Source: JBLZUR01 sp048565625 (GTDB lineage: Bacteria; Pseudomonadota; Alphaproteobacteria; Sphingomonadales; Sphingomonadaceae). From it: a DNA stretch of 64,000 bases. The notes under the pieces are model-generated. The model was not told the origin of the DNA. It did not search any database and saw only the letters and a program-made list of their open reading frames with translations. Positions 7,881 to 16,503 of the stretch are shown here, piece after piece. The DNA lies in contig NZ_JBLZUR010000002.1 in assembly GCF_048565625.1 (NCBI RefSeq), positions 2,914,001-2,978,000 of the forward strand, given 5' to 3'. The position numbers were made by a program, and so were the translations under genes. Position 1 is the first letter of the stretch. Each line of letters opens with the position of its first letter.

Positions 7881-7995
7881 CCGCCCATCCCGAGCGAAGT
7901 CGAGGGACGCTCGCCGAGCGAAGCCGAGGCGCTCATGGTGAAGGCATCTCGGCTACGCTCGATGATGATCCCTCGACTTCGCTCGGGATGGGCGG
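7881..7995. repeat. Perfect inverted repeat with 27-bp arms
   Basis: The arms at 7881-7907 and 7969-7995 are perfectly complementary, with a 61-nt spacer that itself contains another GAGCGAAGCCGAGG copy. The core GAGCGAAGTCGAGGGA links it to the elements at 1881-1962 and 14452-14494. It fills the ccrM-folP gap and would form a very stable hairpin, so it probably limits readthrough into folP. Confidence 0.85.
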
Positions 7996-8008
7996 GAAAG
8001 AGGACCAG

Positions 8009-9085
8009 ATGCCCCTCTACCTCCGCCCAACCGCCTTCGTCGATGCACCCTTCGGACTGGACGGACGCGCCCTCCGCCTCGCCGGTGGCCTCACCTGGTT
8101 CTCGGCCGTCGAGGTCATCCGCCGCAACGGCAACACCCGCACCACCGAACTCGTGCCCGTCGATCGCATCGACCAGATCGCAGACGCCGCCCCGATCCTC
8201 GCCCGCCTCACCGCCCCCCGGCCGCCTCTCAACCTAGGCACCCGCACCGTCCACCTCGATCAGCCGCAGGTCATGGCCATCCTCAATGTCACCCCCGACA
8301 GCTTCTCGGATGGCGGCCGCCACGCCGACCCCTCCGCCGCCGTCGCGGCAGGCGTGGACATGGCGGCGGCGGGCGCGGCCATCCTCGACGTAGGCGGCGA
8401 ATCGACCCGCCCCCGTGCCGATCCCGTCTGGGAAGGCGACGAGATCGCCCGCACCCGCCCCGTCATCGAACGCCTCGCCGCAACCGCCAACGCCATCTCG
8501 ATTGACACCCGCAACGCGGCGGTGATGGAGGCCGCACTCTCAGGCGGGGCGCATCTGGTGAACGACGTATCCGCCCTCCTCCACGATCCGCGCGGTCTGG
8601 AGGTCGTCGCCCGCGCCGCCTGTCCGGTGGTCCTCATGCACCATCTCGGCACGCCGCAGACGATGCAGGACGATCCCCGCTACGACGACGTCCTCCTCGA
8701 CATCTACGACTGGCTGGAGGCGCGGATCGCGGCCTGCGAAGCGGCCGGACTCGACCGTTCCCGCATCATCGTCGATCCCGGCATCGGCTTCGGCAAGACG
8801 CTCGCCCACAACCTCGCGCTGATCAACGGCCTGTCGCTGTTCCACGGCCTCGGCTGCCCGGTCCTGCTCGGCGCCAGCCGCAAGCGCTTCATCGGCGCGC
8901 TCTCGAACGAGGTGGCGGCAGACGCTCGACTCGGCGGCTCGATCGCCGTCGCGCTCGCCGGTGCGGCGCAGGGCGTCCAGCTCTTCCGCGTCCACGATGT
9001 GCCCGAAACCGTCCAGGCGCTCCGCGTCTGGCGCGGCCTGCGCGATCAGGCGCTGGCCCCGCCCAGTTCGCCGAGCTTGCGGTAG
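8009..9085 (+). CDS. folP: Dihydropteroate synthase
   Basis: FolP joins p-aminobenzoate to 6-hydroxymethyl-dihydropterin diphosphate in folate synthesis and is the sulfonamide target. The TIM-barrel signatures are clear: MAILNVTPDSFSDGG (diphosphate loop), DVGGESTRPRA, the strand ISIDT, and the C-terminal pterin/phosphate site LLGASRKRFIGAL. The start is the ATG at 8009 (MPLYLRP). About 85 residues precede the first motif, longer than in E. coli and as in other alphaproteobacterial FolPs. Its last 40 bp overlap the 3' end of the convergent regulator gene. Confidence 0.95.
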   Translation: MPLYLRPTAFVDAPFGLDGRALRLAGGLTWFSAVEVIRRNGNTRTTELVPVDRIDQIADAAPILARLTAPRPPLNLGTRTVHLDQPQVMAILNVTPDSFSDGGRHADPSAAVAAGVDMAAAGAAILDVGGESTRPRADPVWEGDEIARTRPVIERLAATANAISIDTRNAAVMEAALSGGAHLVNDVSALLHDPRGLEVVARAACPVVLMHHLGTPQTMQDDPRYDDVLLDIYDWLEARIAACEAAGLDRSRIIVDPGIGFGKTLAHNLALINGLSLFHGLGCPVLLGASRKRFIGALSNEVAADARLGGSIAVALAGAAQGVQLFRVHDVPETVQALRVWRGLRDQALAPPSSPSLR

Positions 9086-10446
9086 AGCGTCGACCGTCCG
9101 ATCCCAAGCCGCCGCGCGACCTCGCTCATGCGCCCATCATAGCGCTCGATCGCCAGCCGGATGATGTCGGCCTCGATCTCGTCCAGCGGACGCAGATGCC
9201 CCTTCTCGTCAAAGACGGCGATCGGGCTTACCGTCTCCGGCGCTGGTCGTCTATCGACATTCGCCTCGATCCGCGGCAGCAGCGTGGCGAGTTCGCCGAG
9301 ATCCCCGATGTCGAGGATGTCGCCCTCCGCCACGGCACTCAGCCTGATCAGTACGGACTGAAGCTGGCGCACATTCCGAGGCCATTGCAGGTTCTGCAGC
9401 AACTTGGCCGCCTCCATGGACAAGGCTCCCGGCCCGGTGCCGACCTCCTCCTGGATCACGGCGATCAGGTCGGCCGCCAGCGCCGGAATGTCGCCGCGCC
9501 GCTCGCGGAGCGGCGGTATCGTGAACCGCGCGTCCAGCATCCCTGCCAGGGCTGGATCGAACTCAGCCCCGGCGGCGATGTCGTCCAGCGAACCATCGAC
9601 CGCAGCAATCACCCGCACATCGGCCAGGCTCCCTGCGGTACTTCCCAGCGGGCGGACCTCACCGGTCTGCAGGAAATGGACGAGCCTGCCTTGGCTTTCC
9701 AACGAGAGCGCGTCGATCTCGTCCAGCAGGAGCGTGCCGCCATGCGCCTGGACGATCTGCCCCGCCCGGCGCTGGAAAGCGCCCGGGAACGCGCCCTGTT
9801 CGTGCCCGAACAGCTCCGAATCGATCATGTTGCGCGGCACCGTCCGGCAATTCACGACGGCAAAGACCTGCGACGCACGGCCGGAGGCGGCATGGATCGC
9901 GGAGGCAAAGGCCTGCTTGCCGACGCCCGCCTCACCCTCGATCAGGATGGTGCCAGCCCCAGCCGCGGCGCGGCGCGCGGCGGCGACCGCATCGGTGAAG
10001 ACAGAGGTCTCGCCGATCAGCTCGTCGAATCGGATCGGCTGGCTGATCTTCTCGGTCAGCATGCGGAGCGCCCCCGCCTCGCTTTGCCTCAGTCCGTCCA
10101 ACGCCATCAGAAGCCGTTCCGCCGTCACTGGTTCGATCAGTACATCGGCCGCCCCGGCCCGCAAAGCGGCCGCCATCTCTTTGTGCGATGCAATCAGCAG
10201 GATCGGCGCGGGGGCCATTCCCTTGCGCTCCAGCGACTCGATCGCCGCCTGCGCGACCCCATCGTCCCAGCGGAGCAGAATGGCGTCCGGCCGAGTCGCC
10301 GCGCGGTTGACGATGGCGAAGGCGTCGTGCAGCGTCTCGGCACACAGGCTGCGCCAGCCGGCCCGCGCGGCAGCCGTCTTCAACAGGCGCGTTTCCGCCG
10401 CCCTGTCGTCGATCAGCAGTAATTGGCGTTCGGGTTCGGTCGCCAC
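9046..10446 (-). CDS. NtrC/FlbD-type AAA+ regulator with a degenerate receiver and altered GAFTGA loop
   Basis: A protein of about 466 residues from a GTG at 10446, chosen because AAGGGG lies about 10 bases upstream; an ATG at 10581 is in frame but adds 45 unconserved residues. The order is a receiver-like domain (LLLIDDRAAETRLL, but RPDAILLRWDD where the phosphoacceptor Asp should be), an AAA+ domain (Walker A GEAGVGKQ, Walker B GGTLLLDEID, then LRERRGDIPALAADL), and a Fis-type helix-turn-helix (MSEVARRLGIGRSTLYRKL). The sigma-54 contact loop is GAFPGA where GAFTGA is expected. The architecture is that of a sigma-54 activator, but both changes argue against normal phosphorylation and ordinary sigma-54 activation. 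No partner kinase is adjacent. Confidence 0.88.
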   Translation of the reverse strand: MATEPERQLLLIDDRAAETRLLKTAAARAGWRSLCAETLHDAFAIVNRAATRPDAILLRWDDGVAQAAIESLERKGMAPAPILLIASHKEMAAALRAGAADVLIEPVTAERLLMALDGLRQSEAGALRMLTEKISQPIRFDELIGETSVFTDAVAAARRAAAGAGTILIEGEAGVGKQAFASAIHAASGRASQVFAVVNCRTVPRNMIDSELFGHEQGAFPGAFQRRAGQIVQAHGGTLLLDEIDALSLESQGRLVHFLQTGEVRPLGSTAGSLADVRVIAAVDGSLDDIAAGAEFDPALAGMLDARFTIPPLRERRGDIPALAADLIAVIQEEVGTGPGALSMEAAKLLQNLQWPRNVRQLQSVLIRLSAVAEGDILDIGDLGELATLLPRIEANVDRRPAPETVSPIAVFDEKGHLRPLDEIEADIIRLAIERYDGRMSEVARRLGIGRSTLYRKLGELGGASA

Positions 10447-10582
10447 CTGCAATCCCCTTCGCCACCGCTCTAAGCGCGAGAAGTTAAAATCGTGCTTAAG
10501 CCGAAACGACCCCTTAGACTTGGGGGTTGAGGCTCTGGCGGCGCTTTGGCTACAGAGGCCACTAGATCGAAAGGAATTCAAG

Positions 10583-10717
10583 ATGGCGAACGATCACACG
10601 CCCGCAGACCTTGGTGCGCATCAGCACACCTATTCCGGCTTCATCGCTCTGTTCAAATGGGGCACCGTCGCGGCGGTTGCCGTCACCGCGATCGTCGTTC
10701 TGCTGATCGCGAGCTGA
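10583..10717 (+). CDS. aa3-type cytochrome c oxidase small subunit IV
   Basis: A 44-residue protein with an AAGGAA ribosome site at 10571-10576. It reads MANDHTPADLGAHQHTYSGF, then FKWGTVAAVAVTAIVVLLIA, one transmembrane helix at the C-terminus. The short acidic/histidine N-terminus followed by YxGF and FKWG is characteristic of the bacterial aa3-type oxidase subunit IV family, a single-helix accessory subunit of the respiratory complex. The main oxidase genes are not in the window. It diverges from the regulator gene across about 135 bp. Confidence 0.85.
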   Translation: MANDHTPADLGAHQHTYSGFIALFKWGTVAAVAVTAIVVLLIAS

Positions 10718-10719
10718 TC

Positions 10720-10944
10720 GTGGCGCCGCGCAAGACGCCCGACCCCAAGACCAGCCGCAAGGCACCAGCCCGCAAACCGGCGCCCCGTGCCACGCCTGCC
10801 AAGGACAGCGGCGGGTCCAAATGGGCGGTTGGCGCGGCGGCGGCTGGGATCGGCTCGGCGGCTCTCGTCGCGGCGCTTCTCTACGCCCGCAAGGCGCGCC
10901 GGCAGGAGCCCGCGCCCAAGCCGCCGGTCGACAGCGAGGATTAA
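10720..10944 (+). CDS. Small Lys/Pro/Ala-rich single-helix membrane protein
   Basis: A 74-residue protein starting at GTG 10720, two bases after the oxidase subunit stop. The first 37 residues are basic and rich in Lys, Pro and Ala (histone H1-like composition). The middle WAVGAAAAGIGSAALVAALLY is a single membrane helix, followed by a basic stop-transfer and an acidic end VDSED. No family is recognised. Tight spacing suggests cotranslation with the oxidase subunit, possibly as another small membrane partner; that is inference. Its TAA shares four bases with the convergent hydrolase gene. Confidence 0.65.
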   Translation: MAPRKTPDPKTSRKAPARKPAPRATPAKDSGGSKWAVGAAAAGIGSAALVAALLYARKARRQEPAPKPPVDSED

Positions 10945-11522
10945 GCCTCCGCGATCCAGTCGGCGAGGCTGAGCGCATCGGTCGCATCGGTGCGCGCGCC
11001 CATAGACTGCTCCATGATCTCCAGTGCCCAGCGGGTCCGCTCCGCATCGCCCGCCGCCACGGTGTCGCGCGGAACCCACAGGTCGTACTGACGCATATGC
11101 GCGTCGGCCGCCGTGAACAGGACGCAGATATCGGCGGCGATCCCCGTCAGGATCAGCCGCGATACCCCAAGCCGGGGCAGCAGCACCGGCAGGTTGGTCG
11201 CGTAGAAGCCTGAGAATTGCGGCTTGATGACGAACAGGTCCTTCGTCGCCGGCTTCACGGCGGAGACCATGTTCCGGCCCGGCCCGTCCAGGCATCGCTC
11301 GACCAGCAATTCGCGGTTCGAATGCCACTCGTCGAAATTGTCATTGACGTAGATCACCGGCACACCGGCCTCGTCAGCCGTCGCGCGCAGGCGCGCCGCC
11401 GCCTCCGCCGCCGCTTCTGCCGCCGGCAGCATCGCCTCCGCGCCCCGGAATTTCATCTCGTTGATGAAGTCGATCAGAAGCAGCGCGGTCTTTCCTGGCG
11501 CGTTGTTCTCCGTGTCACTCAT
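10941..11522 (-). CDS. Isochorismatase-family cysteine hydrolase
   Basis: A 193-residue protein from the ATG at 11522 (MSDTENNAPGKTALLLIDFI); a longer in-frame start at 11570 lacks similarity. The alpha/beta isochorismatase fold carries the catalytic Asp (LIDFINEMKF), the Lys (FVIKPQFSGFYATNL) and the nucleophile Cys in LTGIAADICVLFTA. The family hydrolyses isochorismate, nicotinamide, N-carbamoyl compounds and similar substrates. No neighbouring siderophore or NAD genes allow a choice. The 3' ends of this gene and the small membrane protein gene share TTAA at 10941-10944. Confidence 0.9.
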   Translation of the reverse strand: MSDTENNAPGKTALLLIDFINEMKFRGAEAMLPAAEAAAEAAARLRATADEAGVPVIYVNDNFDEWHSNRELLVERCLDGPGRNMVSAVKPATKDLFVIKPQFSGFYATNLPVLLPRLGVSRLILTGIAADICVLFTAADAHMRQYDLWVPRDTVAAGDAERTRWALEIMEQSMGARTDATDALSLADWIAEA

Positions 11523-11724
11523 GCCGCGCGCAACGACAGGGCACACAGCCGGTTGCGCGCCATGCAACATTCTTTTTCAATTTCGCACTTGCAAAGCGTC
11601 GTGCTGCAGCGCACAAAGATCGGGCCTTTCAGGCATCCTCTCCTAAGACTTCAGGGGCTGGCGGAAACGCTGGCCCTTTTTTTGCGCCTGCGTTGACCGC
11701 GTGTCCGCATGGCTCCACACCGAT

Positions 11725-12735
11725 ATGATGCGCTTCTTCTCCGACAACGCCGCATCGGTGCACCCTGCGGTCCTCGACGCCATCGCCGCTGCCAATCGGG
11801 TCGATGTCGCCTATGACGGTGATTCGTTCAGCCAGGCGCTCGACGCGACGTTCTCCGATCTGTTCGAGACGAAGGTCACGGCCCTGTGGGTGACCACCGG
11901 CACCGCCGCCAATTCGATCGCCCTCAACACGCTCTGCCCCCCGCATGGCGGCGTGATCTGCCATGCAGGCGCGCATATCCAGACGGACGAGGGCGGCGCG
12001 CCCGAGTTCTACACCCACGGTGCCAAGCTGCTCTTGGCGCAGGGCGACGGTGCCAAGCTGACCCCCGAGGCGATCCGCGCCGTTCGCGCCGCCATCCCCA
12101 CCGATGTGCATCGGGTCCAGCCCCGCGCCGTCTCGATCACCAACGCCACCGAGCTCGGACGGGTCTACATCCCGGCCGAGGTCGCCGCGATCGGCGAGGT
12201 CGCGCGGGAGATCGGCCTCGGCTTCCACATGGACGGCTCCCGCTTCGCCAATGCCCTGGCGACCCTCTCCTGCACTCCCGCCGAGGTGACCTGGCGCGCG
12301 GGCATCGACGTGCTGAGCCTCGGCTTCGTCAAGAACGGCGGCATGTCCGCCGAGGCGCTCGTCTTCTTCCGCCGCGACCTTGCCGATCAGGCACGCGTCG
12401 CCCGCAAGCGCGGCGGCCACCTCATGTCCAAAGGTCGCTACGCCGCCGCCCAAATCCTCGCTCTGCTGAAGAACGACCTTTGGCTGGAGAATGCCCGGGC
12501 CGCCAATCACGCGGCCAGCCGCCTTGCCGAAGCCGCAGGATCGCGTCTCGTACAGCCGGTCGAGGCGAACGAACTCTTCCTCCGCCTCAGCGCCGAAGAG
12601 GCCGCGTCGCTCCGCGCGCAAGGCTTTCACTTCTACGATTGGGGTGCGGGGGAGGCGCAACTCGTGACCTCCTGGGATCAGGAGGAGGCGGGCATATCGG
12701 CACTCGCCGCCGCACTACAGGCGCTGAAACCCTGA
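11725..12735 (+). CDS. ltaE: Low-specificity L-threonine aldolase
   Basis: A PLP-dependent fold type I enzyme that splits L-threonine or allo-threonine to glycine and acetaldehyde. The family N-terminus MRFFSDNAASVHPAV sets the start near ATG 11725/11728, although GTG 11701 is also in frame. Visible are TTGTAANSIALN, the substrate-binding HIQTDEGGAPEF, HMDGSRFANAL, and the PLP lysine in SLGFVKNGGMSAEALV (about residue 202). About 336 residues, normal for the proteobacterial type. It stands 38 bp upstream of the disrupted permease gene and probably shares its transcript. Confidence 0.93.
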   Translation: MMRFFSDNAASVHPAVLDAIAAANRVDVAYDGDSFSQALDATFSDLFETKVTALWVTTGTAANSIALNTLCPPHGGVICHAGAHIQTDEGGAPEFYTHGAKLLLAQGDGAKLTPEAIRAVRAAIPTDVHRVQPRAVSITNATELGRVYIPAEVAAIGEVAREIGLGFHMDGSRFANALATLSCTPAEVTWRAGIDVLSLGFVKNGGMSAEALVFFRRDLADQARVARKRGGHLMSKGRYAAAQILALLKNDLWLENARAANHAASRLAEAAGSRLVQPVEANELFLRLSAEEAASLRAQGFHFYDWGAGEAQLVTSWDQEEAGISALAAALQALKP

Positions 12736-12773
12736 ACTCGCCCGCACCTCCGCAAGCGCCGACCGAAAGGCCT

Positions 12774-13676
12774 GTGCCCCGCCGCATCCAGGCGCGGGTC
12801 GCTCTCCCCTTCGTCTTCGTCACCTTCCTGTGGAGCACGACCTGGATCGTCATCCGCGATCAGATCACCGCCGTGCCCGTCGGCTGGACGATCACCTAAC
12901 GCTTCCTCGTCGCCGCAGTGGTGATCTGGGGCTGGTGCCTGGTCGCCCGCCATCCGCTCAGGATGAACCGGCCGGCGCACCTCATCGCGCTCGCCTCCGG
13001 CGTGACGATCTTCTGCGCCAATTTCAACTTCGTCTACCGGGCGGAGGCGCATGTCACCTCCGGCCTGGTCGCGGTCACCTTCGCGCTGCTGATCATCCCG
13101 AACGCGATCCTGTCGCGCATCTTCCTTGGTCAGAGCGTCACCTGGCGCTTCGCCCTCGGCTCGGCTGTGGGCGTCGTCGGCGTCTGCCTCCTCTTCGCGC
13201 ATGAACTCGGGCAGGTCGGCTCCGGTGGGACGGAGGCCGCGCTCGGCATCGGCATGACGCTGGTCGCGATCTCCTTCGCGTCGATCGGCAACACTGCGCA
13301 GGGCGCCCGCGCGGCAAAGGCCTATCCGGTCATCGTGCTCCTCGCCTGGTCGCTGACCTACGGCCTTATCGCCAACGCGCTCGTCGCCTTCCTCATGTCC
13401 GGCCCGCCGGTGATCGACCCGCGACCGCTCTACTTCTTCGGCATCTTCTACCTGGGCGCGATCGGCTCGGCGCTCGCCTTCCCGTTCTATTTCGATCTGA
13501 TCCGCGTGCTGGGGCCAGGGCGCGCCGGCTACATCAACGTGCTGACCCCGGTGCTGGCAATGGTGATCTCCAGCTTGTTCGAGGGCTATCGCTGGACGGC
13601 GACCTCCGCCGCCGGCGCGCTGCTCGCCGCCGCCGGGCTGGTCATCGCGCTGAGAGCCCGCAACCCGGCACGATAG
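12774..13676 (+). pseudogene. EamA/DMT-family permease with an in-frame stop
   Basis: From GTG 12774 the frame reads VPRRIQARVALPFVFVTFLWSTTW... and reaches TAA at 12897-12899, then continues in the same frame as RFLVAAVVIWGW through eight or nine further hydrophobic helices to 13676. Family members have a tyrosine here (T-Y-R-F), so TAC to TAA (C to A at 12899) explains the break. Two EamA repeats are otherwise complete (about 300 residues). EamA proteins export amino acids or other metabolites. Restart at GTG 12918 could make a version lacking the first helix. The last 91 bp overlap the convergent SDR gene. Confidence 0.88.
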
Positions 13677-14431
13677 TCGGGGTAGAGCGGCCGCCAACCG
13701 AGCAGGCGCTTCGCCTTGCCGGTCGCGACGCGCCGGTTCTCGGCATAGAAGGCGCGGGCCGCCGGCGAAAGCGACGCCTCCTCCAGCGGCAGCAGCGGCG
13801 ACGGCTCCAGCCCCAGGCACCGCGCCGCCTCCGCGATCACCATCTCCTGTGGTGCGGGCAGATCGTCGGCGATATTGTACACGCCGCGGGGGCCCTCGAA
13901 CGCCGCGATCACCGCGCGCGCGATGTCATCGACATGGATGCGGCTGAACACCTGCCCCCCGGCATCGACCCGCACCGCCGTTCCGGCCAGAACCCGGTCG
14001 AGCGGCGACCGCCCCGGCCCGTAGATGCCCGGCAGGCGCAGTACCGTCGCACCGATCGCCTGCCAGGCAAGATCCGCCGCCGCCCGCGCGCCCCGCCGTC
14101 CGGTTCCCACGGGCGCGCTCTCATCCACCCAGGCCCCACCGGTATCGCCATAAACGCCAGTGGAAGAGAGATAGCCGGTCCAAACCCCCGCCGCGCCGAT
14201 GAGCCGTCCATAAGTGTCAAGCACCGGGTCGCGCTCCCCCTCCGGCGGCACGCTCGACAGGATGTGCGTTGCAGAGGCGATGGCAGCCGCCAGAGACGGC
14301 TGATCGTGGAAGGCTACCTCTTCCTCCGACGCGGCTCGGCGGATGCCGGTCACACGCCACCCATCGGCACTCACTCGGTGTGCGAGATGCGAAGCGGAGT
14401 AACCTAGACCGAAGATCAGCAGGTGAGGCAT
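13586..14431 (-). CDS. NAD(P)-dependent epimerase/SDR family protein (YeeZ-like)
   Basis: A 281-residue protein from the ATG at 14431 (MPHLLIFGLGYSASHLAHRV), with the Rossmann dinucleotide motif GLGYSASH at the N-terminus. YLSSTGVYGDTGGAWVDE follows with the extended-SDR Ser-Thr and Tyr region, then RLPGIYGPGRSPLDR and SRIHVDDIARAV. The C-terminus has KRLLGWRPLYPDYRAGL, as in epimerase/dehydratase relatives. Function is probably sugar-nucleotide or other NAD(P)-linked; the substrate is unknown. Codons upstream of 14431 derive from a repeat and were excluded. Confidence 0.88.
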   Translation of the reverse strand: MPHLLIFGLGYSASHLAHRVSADGWRVTGIRRAASEEEVAFHDQPSLAAAIASATHILSSVPPEGERDPVLDTYGRLIGAAGVWTGYLSSTGVYGDTGGAWVDESAPVGTGRRGARAAADLAWQAIGATVLRLPGIYGPGRSPLDRVLAGTAVRVDAGGQVFSRIHVDDIARAVIAAFEGPRGVYNIADDLPAPQEMVIAEAARCLGLEPSPLLPLEEASLSPAARAFYAENRRVATGKAKRLLGWRPLYPDYRAGLRALSAMTSPAAASSAPAAEVAVQR

Positions 14432-14451
14432 CCCCCCTCCTATCCTGCCCA

Positions 14452-14494
14452 TTCCGAGCGATGTCGAGGGACCTCCGCCGAGCGGAGCCGAGGC
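14452..14494. repeat. Half copy of the GAGCGAAGTCGA repeat
   Basis: CCATTCCGAGCGATGTCGAGGGA followed by CCGAGCGGAGCCGAGG reproduces the left arm and spacer copy of the element at 7881-7995 with substitutions, but no inverted right arm follows. It appears to be a decayed member, lying between the divergent SDR and TadG-like genes. Confidence 0.6.
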
Positions 14495-14595
14495 GCATGT
14501 CTCCGAACCAAGCTTCATCACGCCCCCGCAACCGATCCTTAACCCCATCCGGGCCATTCAGACCGTCGCGAACCTCTGTCTGGAATCCGCCGCCC

Positions 14596-16503
14596 GTGCT
14601 CACCACCCTCCTCCGCGACCGCAAGGGATCGATCAGCGTGCTCGGCGCGCTGTCGCTGACCTCGATCGTCGGCGGCGGCGCGATGGTGGTCGAGCTCGGC
14701 AATGGCTACGTCGCCCGCACCGCCAACCAGCGCGTCGCCGACATGGCGGCCCTGAGCGCGGCGTTGGCCTACAGCGACAAGGTGGCTGCGGGGATGACTG
14801 CCACGAACCAGCTGCAGGCAGTGGTGGACGCGCAGGTCGATGCGATCGGTGGCGCTGCCGGCATTCCTGCCGATCGCATTACGGCCCATATCGACGCAGT
14901 CCCCGGCAGCGAGACAGCGAAGCGAATCGTCGTCGTCGCCACCACCCGCGTCCCGCTCCGTCTGGCGCGAGTTCTTAACCGCGACGGTAGCTATCCGGTT
15001 TCCTCCACCGGCTCCGTCGATGTCAGTGCCGCCCCGTCCACCCCTCCTTCGGTTCCGCCCGTGGTCGGCTGCTACATGGGCATGAAATCAGGCGTCACGG
15101 GGATCAGCCTCACCGGCGGCACCAACCTCACGGCCAGCGGCTGCGGCGTGGTGACCAACGGCAGTATCAGCGTGACGGCCGGACCCAAGCTAATCGCCAA
15201 GGACGTCTCCGCTGGCGGCACCGTCAACGACGTCGCAAAGCAATGGGGCACAGGCGGCATCAGCACGACCAGCGGCGGCAACTACAATGTGAAGTCGGGC
15301 CAGGCACAGGTCACCGATCCGCTCGCCAACTACACGCCGCTCAACGACGCGTTCAATCAGTTGAAGACGCCGAGCGCGTTTCGCACGCCGGTCGTCCCCG
15401 CCGTGCCGAACGGCAACGACCTGACGCTCGACTGGAGCGGCAACATCAATTTCAAGGGAACAAAGCCCACCTGGTCGAACAACACCTACACCTTCCCGGC
15501 CGGCACCTATAACTTCAAGAACGTGACCCTGCCCGGCGGCATGAAGCTGGTGTTCCAGGGGCCGACCAACATCACCGTCAGCGGGACGCTCAACCAGGGC
15601 GGCGGCTCCGACATCATAATCGGCGACGGTCCGGTGACGCTCGCCAACAGCTTCACCATGAACGCGGCGGTGACCATGGGTACCGGTGCGCATTCCTTCG
15701 GCGGCGACATTACCCCGCAAAGCTTCACTCTGACACTCGGCGCGGGTGACGTGAACATCGCGGGCGGCATCAACCAGGGCGGCGGCGGCACGATCGTCTT
15801 CGGGGCGGGCAACTACGCCATCGGTAAGCTCAGCGGCTCCGCGAACTCGATCAACCAGGGCGGCGGCTCGCGGCTGACTTTCGGCAACGGCACGTTCAGC
15901 CTGGCGGGCGATGTCACGACGGCAGGTGGCACCTCCCTCACCTTTGGTGACACCGCTTATCACTACATCAAAGGTAGCCTAAATCTCTCGGGAAGTGTCA
16001 CCTTCGGCAAGGGCTTCTACATTATCGGCACCTGCACGGTCGTGACCGCGCCGACGACCTGCATCGGCGGTAATTTCAACAACGGCACCGGCGGCTACAT
16101 GTACGGCACGGACACCACCTTCATTCTGGGTGGCACGGTCAACCTCTCGGGCGGCACCTCGCTCTCCCTCAGCGCGCCGAAGAAGGGGTCGCTCTGGGGC
16201 ATCATCGACATCCTCTTCGCCACCCGCTCCTCCGCGGCGTCGAAGATCAGCGGCGGCTCCGGCAATAGCTATAACGGCACGTTCTACGCGCCGAACTCGG
16301 ACTTCACGCTCGACGGCGGTGGGTCGCTCACTTCGCCGACGAACGGCTGCCTGATGATGCTGTTCGGCACGCTGACGCTGAGCGGCGGCACCAACTCGGC
16401 CAGCGCCTGCACCGACCTGATCAACGCGCTCCCGCCGACCAGCGGCACCGGCTCGGGATCCGGGTCCGGGACGTCGACCACTACGATCGTGCTGAAGAAA
16501 TGA
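14596..16503 (+). CDS. TadG-like envelope protein with a Gly/Thr/Asn-rich repeat region
   Basis: About 635 residues from GTG 14596 (VLTTLLRDRKGSISVLGALS); an ATG at 14497 would add residues encoded by repeat DNA. The N-terminus is a Tad-type prepilin-like segment: a charged stretch with RKGSISV, then the helix GALSLTSIVGGGAMVVELG and VARTANQRVADMAALSAALA. After a proline-rich linker comes a long region rich in Gly, Thr, Ser and Asn with recurring units such as LNQGGGSDIIIGDG, INQGGGGTIVFGAG and INQGGGSRLTFGNG, suggesting a beta-solenoid. It probably forms a surface or periplasmic component linked to Flp pili. It overlaps the next gene by 4 bp (ATGA). Confidence 0.82.
   Translation: MLTTLLRDRKGSISVLGALSLTSIVGGGAMVVELGNGYVARTANQRVADMAALSAALAYSDKVAAGMTATNQLQAVVDAQVDAIGGAAGIPADRITAHIDAVPGSETAKRIVVVATTRVPLRLARVLNRDGSYPVSSTGSVDVSAAPSTPPSVPPVVGCYMGMKSGVTGISLTGGTNLTASGCGVVTNGSISVTAGPKLIAKDVSAGGTVNDVAKQWGTGGISTTSGGNYNVKSGQAQVTDPLANYTPLNDAFNQLKTPSAFRTPVVPAVPNGNDLTLDWSGNINFKGTKPTWSNNTYTFPAGTYNFKNVTLPGGMKLVFQGPTNITVSGTLNQGGGSDIIIGDGPVTLANSFTMNAAVTMGTGAHSFGGDITPQSFTLTLGAGDVNIAGGINQGGGGTIVFGAGNYAIGKLSGSANSINQGGGSRLTFGNGTFSLAGDVTTAGGTSLTFGDTAYHYIKGSLNLSGSVTFGKGFYIIGTCTVVTAPTTCIGGNFNNGTGGYMYGTDTTFILGGTVNLSGGTSLSLSAPKKGSLWGIIDILFATRSSAASKISGGSGNSYNGTFYAPNSDFTLDGGGSLTSPTNGCLMMLFGTLTLSGGTNSASACTDLINALPPTSGTGSGSGSGTSTTTIVLKK

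Noticed and set aside
12774..13676. Recoding of TAA as an amino acid
   Set aside because: TAA ends other genes in the window (for example sufA-region and DUF445 genes with TAA/TAG/TGA stops), so it is read as stop; a point mutation or error is simpler.
14269..14595. Upstream extension of the TadG-like gene
   Set aside because: The extension overlaps the SDR gene and a repeat, and the prepilin-like motif begins just after GTG 14596.
15540..16000. Tandem DNA repeat or CRISPR-like array from repeated CAACCAGGGCGGCGG-type words
   Set aside because: The recurrence follows protein repeats (NQGGG) with variable spacing and coding intact. There are no direct repeats with unique spacers, and no cas genes.
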